Positions 32,048 to 37,462 of a stretch of DNA of 37,462 nucleotides are shown here, in pieces (within the stretch, counting starts at the first letter, position 1; the number at the start of each line of letters is the position of its first letter). Position numbers and translations under genes: made by a program. The stretch covers positions 1-37,462 of the forward strand of contig NZ_CAMFKM010000029.1 of NCBI RefSeq assembly GCF_945957355.1, written 5' to 3'. The DNA is from an uncultured Reyranella sp. (GTDB lineage Bacteria; Pseudomonadota; Alphaproteobacteria; Reyranellales; Reyranellaceae). The notes under the pieces were generated by a model. That model worked only from the letters and a program-made list of their open reading frames with translations. It did no database searches and was not told the DNA's origin.

Positions 32048-33232
32048 TTATTTGCCCTTGCTCTTGTCGATCATCTCGACGAACCGGTCGAAGAGATAGT
32101 GACTGTCGGTCGGGCCGGGCGAGGCTTCGGGGTGATACTGGACCGAGAAGGCTGGCTTATCGGTGCAGCGCAGGCCTTCGTTGATGCCGTCGAACAGCGA
32201 GACGTGCGTCACCTCGGTGTTCTCGGGTAGCGATTCGGGGATGACGCAGAAACCGTGGTTCTGCGACGTGATCTCAACCTTGCCGGTCGTCAGGTCCTTG
32301 ACCGGCTGGTTGGCGCCGCGGTGGCCGCGTTCCATCTTGCGGGTCTTGCCGCCGAGCGTCAGCGCCAGGATCTGGTGACCGAGGCAGATGCCGAACAGCG
32401 GCACTTTCCTGTCGAGCACGGCCTGGATGGCGGGCGACGCATAGACGGCCGTCGCCGCTGGATCGCCGGGACCGTTGGACAGGAACACGCCGTCGGGCTT
32501 GTGGCGCAGGATGTCCTCGGCCGAGGCCGTCGCCGGCACCACCGTGACCTTGCAGCCGGTATTGGCGAGGCAGCGCAGAATGTTGCGCTTGGCGCCGTAA
32601 TCGACCGCGACGACGTGATATTTGGGCTTGGTGAGCTTGCCGTAGCCTTTGCCCAGCGCCCACTTGGTCTCGTCCCATTCGTAGGTCTGCTTGGTCGTGA
32701 CCTCGAGGGCCAGGTCCATGCCATCTAGACCCGGCCAGTCGAGGGCGATCTGGCGCATCTTCGGAATGTCGAACTTGCCGTCCGGCGCATGCACGACCAC
32801 GCCGTTGGGTGGGCCGCCGTCGCGGATGCGGCGCGTGATGGCGCGCGTGTCGACGTCGCAGATACCCGGCAGATTGTGGCTCTTCAGCCAGTCGTTGAGC
32901 GGCTTCACCGACCGCCAGTTAGCCGGCTCGGTGATGTCGCCGCGCAGGACGACGCCGCGGGCGGCCGGCGTGATCGTCTCGATATCCTCGAGATTGGTGC
33001 CGACGTTGCCGATGTGCGGAAAGGTGAAGGTGATGATCTGGCCGGCATAGGACGGATCGGTGATGATCTCCTGATACCCGGTCATCGAGGTGTTGAAGCA
33101 GACCTCGCCCACGGCATAGCCGGCGGCGCCCACTCCCTTGCCCCAGAAGACCGTGCCGTCGGCCAGCACCAGCGCGGCCGTGGCCCAACGCGGCGCGGCG
33201 TCGTTCGCGCCGGCGGTCTTAGGTGAAGTCAT
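32048..33232 (-). CDS. carA: Carbamoyl-phosphate synthase small subunit
   Basis: Glutaminase subunit that feeds ammonia to CarB; 394 residues. The N-terminal part has ALVLADGTVFWGKGVG and CFNTSMTGYQEIITDPSYAGQIITFTFPHIGNVG. The glutamine amidotransferase domain has VAVDYGAKRNILRCL, FLSNGPGDP, the catalytic FGICLGHQILAL (Cys), and SQNHGFCV and YHPEASPGPTD with the His/Glu. The ATG at 33232 is chosen because the upstream frame is not family-like; the ribosome site there is weak. It is the first gene of the carA-carB-greA unit and is divergent from yqeY. Confidence 0.97.
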   Translation of the reverse strand: MTSPKTAGANDAAPRWATAALVLADGTVFWGKGVGAAGYAVGEVCFNTSMTGYQEIITDPSYAGQIITFTFPHIGNVGTNLEDIETITPAARGVVLRGDITEPANWRSVKPLNDWLKSHNLPGICDVDTRAITRRIRDGGPPNGVVVHAPDGKFDIPKMRQIALDWPGLDGMDLALEVTTKQTYEWDETKWALGKGYGKLTKPKYHVVAVDYGAKRNILRCLANTGCKVTVVPATASAEDILRHKPDGVFLSNGPGDPAATAVYASPAIQAVLDRKVPLFGICLGHQILALTLGGKTRKMERGHRGANQPVKDLTTGKVEITSQNHGFCVIPESLPENTEVTHVSLFDGINEGLRCTDKPAFSVQYHPEASPGPTDSHYLFDRFVEMIDKSKGK

Positions 33233-33456
33233 GATGATTTGCCCGTTCGTGCGGCTCGCGCGGCCTCGCCCCGGACCCGGCATGGGCGAGGCGATCGGCA
33301 AGCCGGCCGCGTTGTAACCAAGCCGCCGCAGAGGGTCAAGGCACGGAAGGCAGCCAATTTCTAAGCTATTTCAATAACTTATTTGCTTTGCCAACAGCAT
33401 CCGGGACGATTAGTTTCCGCCCCTTAGCCCTCGGGCGAACCAACAGGACCCAAGCG
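33233..33456. promoter_or_regulatory. Divergent intergenic region carA / yqeY
   Basis: This 224-base gap should contain promoters for both units. An AT-rich stretch (about 33357-33390) has several poor -10/-35 candidates, but none is convincing. No coding capacity or strong hairpin is seen. Confidence 0.35.
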
Positions 33457-33915
33457 ATGCTGCGCGAGAAACTGACCGAAGCGATGAAAGAGGCCATGCG
33501 CGCCAAGGATCAGGCCGCGCTGGGCACGATTCGCCTCATCCTGGCCAAGCTCAAGGACGTCGACATCGCCGCCCGCACCGAGGCCAGCCGCGAGGGCGTG
33601 GCCGACGACAAGATCCTGTCGATGATGCAGGGCATGATCAAGCAGCGGAACGAATCGATCACCCTTTATGACAAGGGCGGCCGCGCCGATCTGGCCGAAA
33701 AGGAAAAGGCCGAGATCGCCGTGATCGAGCGCTTCCTGCCACAGCAGATGGATGAGACCGCTGTCGAGGCCGCCGTGCGCGAGGCCATCGCCGCCGCCGG
33801 CGCCACCTCGATCAAGGACATGGGCGGCGTCGTGGCTGCCCTGAAGGGCAAGTACGCCGGCCAGATGGACTTCGCCAAGGCGTCAGCCGCGGTGAAAAAA
33901 GCATTGAGCGCCTGA
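33457..33915 (+). CDS. YqeY/GatB-like protein
   Basis: A 152-residue protein of the GatB/YqeY family: a long helical N-terminal part MLREKLTEAMKEAMRAKDQAALGTIRLILAKLKDVDIA, then KQRNESITLYDKGGRADLAEKEKAEIAVIERFLPQQM and KDMGGVVAALKGKYAGQMD. The family resembles the tail domain of amidotransferase subunit B; its role is not settled. The ATG at 33457 fits the family's start and has AGGA upstream; a longer open frame adds unsupported residues. It comes before dnaG and rpoD, at the place where enterobacteria have rpsU. Confidence 0.93.
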   Translation: MLREKLTEAMKEAMRAKDQAALGTIRLILAKLKDVDIAARTEASREGVADDKILSMMQGMIKQRNESITLYDKGGRADLAEKEKAEIAVIERFLPQQMDETAVEAAVREAIAAAGATSIKDMGGVVAALKGKYAGQMDFAKASAAVKKALSA

Positions 33916-33939
33916 TCTTCCCCGCTATCCCCTATGGCG

Positions 33940-33963
33940 TGGCCCTCGCGCGAGGGCCATTTT
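33940..33963 (+). terminator. Terminator-like hairpin between yqeY and dnaG
   Basis: TGGCCCTC (33940-33947) and GAGGGCCA (33952-33959) form a perfect eight-pair stem around GCGC, with TTTT (33960-33963) after it. It ends five bases before the dnaG ATG, which leaves only AGGGG. It probably lowers dnaG expression relative to yqeY, as does the terminator before dnaG in E. coli. Confidence 0.7.
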
Positions 33964-33968
33964 AGGGG

Positions 33969-35846
33969 ATGGCCTTCCCCCCGGGCTTCCTCGACGAACT
34001 GCGCGCGCGCCTCAGCCTGTCCGACATCGTCGGCCGGAAGGTGTCGCTGAAGCGCCGGTCGGGCGCGGAGTACGCGGGCCTCTGCCCCTTCCACAACGAG
34101 AAGTCGCCGTCCTTCACGGTCAACGACAAGAAGGGCTTCTACCACTGCTTCGGCTGTGGCGAGCACGGCGACGCCGTGGGCTTCGTCATGAAGACGGAGG
34201 GACTTTCCTTCCCCGAATCGGTCGAGAAGCTCGCCCGTGAGGTCAACCTGCCAGTGCCGCGCGCCACTCCGGCGGAACGCGAGCGCGTCGAGCGCGCTTC
34301 GACCTTGCAGCAGGTCGTCGAACTGGCCGCCCAGTGGTTCCAGAAGCAGCTCCGCCTCCCGGTGGGGCGCGATGGCCTCGACTACCTGCGCGGCCGCGGT
34401 CTCTCGGATGCCACGATTGACGACTTCCGGCTGGGATTTGCGCCCGATTCGCGCGACGGGCTCATCGCCGCCCTGAAGCGCGAGGGCGTGCCGATCGAGA
34501 AGATCGTCGAGGCGGGGCTCGCCATCCAGCCCGAGGACCGGCGCGAGCCCTACGACCGCTTCCGCGGCCGCGTGATATTCGTCATCAACGACCGCCGCGG
34601 CCGGGCTATCGCCTTCGGCGGCCGGGTCATGGGGGGCGGCGAGCCCAAGTACCTGAATTCCCCGGAGACGCCGCTCTTCCACAAGGGCGCCAACCTCTAC
34701 TGCCTCGACCGGGCCCGGCAGGCCGCGACCAAGGATCAGCCCGTCATCGTGGCCGAAGGCTACATGGACGTGATCGCCCTCCACGCCGCGGGCTTCACGG
34801 GCGCCGTCGCGCCGCTCGGCACCGCTCTCACCGAGGGCCAACTGGGCGAACTCTGGAAGCTGGCAGACGAGCCCTATCTGTGTTTCGACGGTGACAATGC
34901 CGGCCGTCGCGCCGCCTCGCGCGCCGCCGAGCGGGCCCTGCCCCTGCTGCGTCCCGGCAAGAGCCTGCGCTTCCTCGCGCTCCCGGCCGGCGAAGATCCC
35001 GACAGCCTGGTCCGGACGCGCGGGCCCGAAGCGGTCCATCGTGTGCTCGATCTCGCCCGACCGCTGTCCGACGTAATCTGGGAACTCGAAGTCGAGGGCA
35101 AGCCCGCGGACACGCCGGAGAGGCGGGCCAACCTGCAGCGCAGCGTCGAACAGCGGGTGGCCGAAATCGCCGATCCCATGGTCCGCGAGTACTACCGCAC
35201 CGAAATGCGCAACCGGCTGAACCGCATGCGACGCCCAGAATCGCCGGCCTGGCAGCCCGGCGGCGCCCGCAGGCCGTTCCGCCGCCCGGGCGATCCCGAG
35301 CCCGCGCCCTTTGCCGCCGGATCCGCAGCCCGCCGGGCGGGAGACGGCCTCGATGGTTCCCGCCAGGAACGGGTCCTGCTGGGCGCGCTGATCGAGCGGC
35401 CGGCACTGCTCCACATACTGGCCGAGGATCTGGCGTCCCTGCCGATCGGCCATCCCGAGCTGGCGCGCCTGCGCAGCGGGCTGCTGGATGCCCTTTCGCT
35501 GGTACCGTCGGGAGTGGACCCAGCCGCCGACGAGGCGGCGGGTGACCCTTCGCTCGAGGCACAGCTAATAGGACAGCATCTGGAGCGGATCGGCCTGGGG
35601 CGCCTGGCCGCTGAAACCCGGCTAAAGGCCCGGAATGCCTTCAAGGACGATCCGGCCGATCCCGATGGGTGGGTTGGGCAGTGGCGCCGTGCCGCCCGCC
35701 ATCTCAGCCATCTGCAGGGCGGCCCGGAGGAGCTCAAGCGGGCCGAGGAGGCCCTCGCCGAGGACATGTCGGAAGAGAATTTGCAGCGGCTGCAGGCCAT
35801 CCTCGATCGCATGCGGCGCGAAAACATTGAATCCAATGCCATGTAG
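33969..35846 (+). CDS. dnaG: DNA primase
   Basis: Synthesises RNA primers for replication. The protein is 625 residues. The N-terminal CHC2 zinc finger has CPFHNEKSPSFTVNDKKGFYHCFGCGEHGDAVGF (Cys39-x2-His42, then Cys61 and Cys64). The DnaG catalytic core has GRVIFVINDRRGRAIAFGGR and the TOPRIM motifs VAEGYMDVIALHAAG, with a DGDNAGRRAA acidic motif. A C-terminal helical part binds helicase. The ATG at 33969 immediately follows AGGGG, so spacing is unusually short, yet MAFPPGFLDELR is a normal start for the family. It is in the yqeY-dnaG-rpoD unit. Confidence 0.97.
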   Translation: MAFPPGFLDELRARLSLSDIVGRKVSLKRRSGAEYAGLCPFHNEKSPSFTVNDKKGFYHCFGCGEHGDAVGFVMKTEGLSFPESVEKLAREVNLPVPRATPAERERVERASTLQQVVELAAQWFQKQLRLPVGRDGLDYLRGRGLSDATIDDFRLGFAPDSRDGLIAALKREGVPIEKIVEAGLAIQPEDRREPYDRFRGRVIFVINDRRGRAIAFGGRVMGGGEPKYLNSPETPLFHKGANLYCLDRARQAATKDQPVIVAEGYMDVIALHAAGFTGAVAPLGTALTEGQLGELWKLADEPYLCFDGDNAGRRAASRAAERALPLLRPGKSLRFLALPAGEDPDSLVRTRGPEAVHRVLDLARPLSDVIWELEVEGKPADTPERRANLQRSVEQRVAEIADPMVREYYRTEMRNRLNRMRRPESPAWQPGGARRPFRRPGDPEPAPFAAGSAARRAGDGLDGSRQERVLLGALIERPALLHILAEDLASLPIGHPELARLRSGLLDALSLVPSGVDPAADEAAGDPSLEAQLIGQHLERIGLGRLAAETRLKARNAFKDDPADPDGWVGQWRRAARHLSHLQGGPEELKRAEEALAEDMSEENLQRLQAILDRMRRENIESNAM

Positions 35847-35961
35847 CAGGGCCGCGCAGATTCAGGGGCCTGCCCCTATCGCTGCTTGCACTGAAGCCCC
35901 ATATAGTAGAAGGGTAGTTTTCGCGGGGCCGCCCTCCCGCCTCCCCTTCTTACAGCCAAAT

Positions 35962-35979
35962 AACGGCCCTTTGGCCGTT
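35962..35979 (+). other. Hairpin in the dnaG-rpoD gap
   Basis: AACGGCC (35962-35968) and GGCCGTT (35973-35979) pair perfectly around CTTT. No U-run follows, so it is not a clear terminator. A second small palindrome (AGGGGC/GCCCCT at 35864-35877) lies in the same 166-base gap. TATAGT near 35902 could be a -10 for rpoD. Confidence 0.4.
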
Positions 35980-36012
35980 CTATCCGTTTGTCGCACCCAA
36001 GGATTTGAGTAA

Positions 36013-37462
<1,450 letters not shown>

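Noticed and set aside
29022..32099. Long plus-strand open frames over carB
   Set aside because: They are shadows of carB, with charge-rich, low-complexity translations and no ribosome site or motif.
33666..35453. A 595-codon minus-strand frame over dnaG
   Set aside because: It is the complement of dnaG and yqeY; no domain is recognisable.

Overview
The window is GC-rich and typical of an alphaproteobacterium with an aerobic lifestyle. The ctaC-ctaD-ctaB-(coxF)-ctaG-ctaE cytochrome oxidase order, the trxB/LysR/Lrp arrangement, carA-carB-greA, and yqeY-dnaG-rpoD all point that way. The many Bug-type, CoA-transferase and acyl-CoA genes suggest a metabolically versatile soil or water organism (Rhodospirillales or Reyranella-like; this genus-level guess is inference). 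I see no tRNA, rRNA, insertion sequence, prophage or CRISPR array.

Layout. 1-4751 (minus): aa3-type cytochrome c oxidase genes, whose last members are chained by ATGA overlaps and include an unlisted 50-residue membrane protein. 5033-6981: exported cyclophilin, then (minus) an MECR-like reductase and an NTF2-like protein. 7065-10270 (plus): ATP-grasp / alpha-E / transglutaminase-like cluster, in which the transglutaminase lacks its catalytic Cys. 10267-12114: membrane protein and a class I aminotransferase. 12124-14364 (minus): a large protein that joins a periplasmic-binding domain to a pentameric ligand-gated-channel module. 14559-16634: divergent EF-G paralogue. 16729-17667: two tandem exported thioredoxin-fold paralogues, the first interrupted by an in-frame TGA exactly at the redox-motif position. 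17905-19910: MsrP and a Bug-type binding protein. 19916-23316: enoyl-CoA hydratase, small GIY-YIG-like protein, acyl-CoA dehydrogenase, CoA transferase. 23338-24216 (minus): DUF6492-type protein. 24344-24455 (minus): structured small-RNA candidate. 24579-27128: LysR, TrxB and Lrp. 27208-28691: NTF2-like, YciB-like and GreA. 28794-33232 (minus): carB and carA. 33457-37462: yqeY, dnaG, and rpoD running off the edge.

Most notable points. (1) The TGA at 16849-16851 sits in a would-be U-G-G-C motif. It is followed by a small hairpin whose bulged U and loop G-U fall at the same distances from the TGA as the SelB-recognised nucleotides of E. coli fdhF. A selenoprotein with its SECIS is the simplest reading; a nonsense-mutated pseudogene is the main alternative. 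Both paralogues also carry a strong hairpin overlapping the ribosome-binding site. (2) The 746-residue protein at 12124-14364 has a type I periplasmic-binding domain followed by a Pro-loop receptor domain and four membrane helices, which predicts an amino-acid- or metabolite-gated ion channel. (3) A chain of four hairpins with CUCCC/CCUCCC segments and a U8 terminator, at 24344-24450 on the minus strand, looks like an anti-Shine-Dalgarno small RNA.

How the genes work together. The Cox block builds heme-copper oxidase (structural subunits, heme o synthase, CuB chaperone). The 19916-23316 genes form a likely acyl-CoA catabolic operon. CarAB-GreA and YqeY-DnaG-RpoD are housekeeping units. Four consecutive exported proteins at 16729-19910 all begin with a twin-arginine-like signal, which places a redox/repair set (thioredoxin-like pair, MsrP) in the periplasm.
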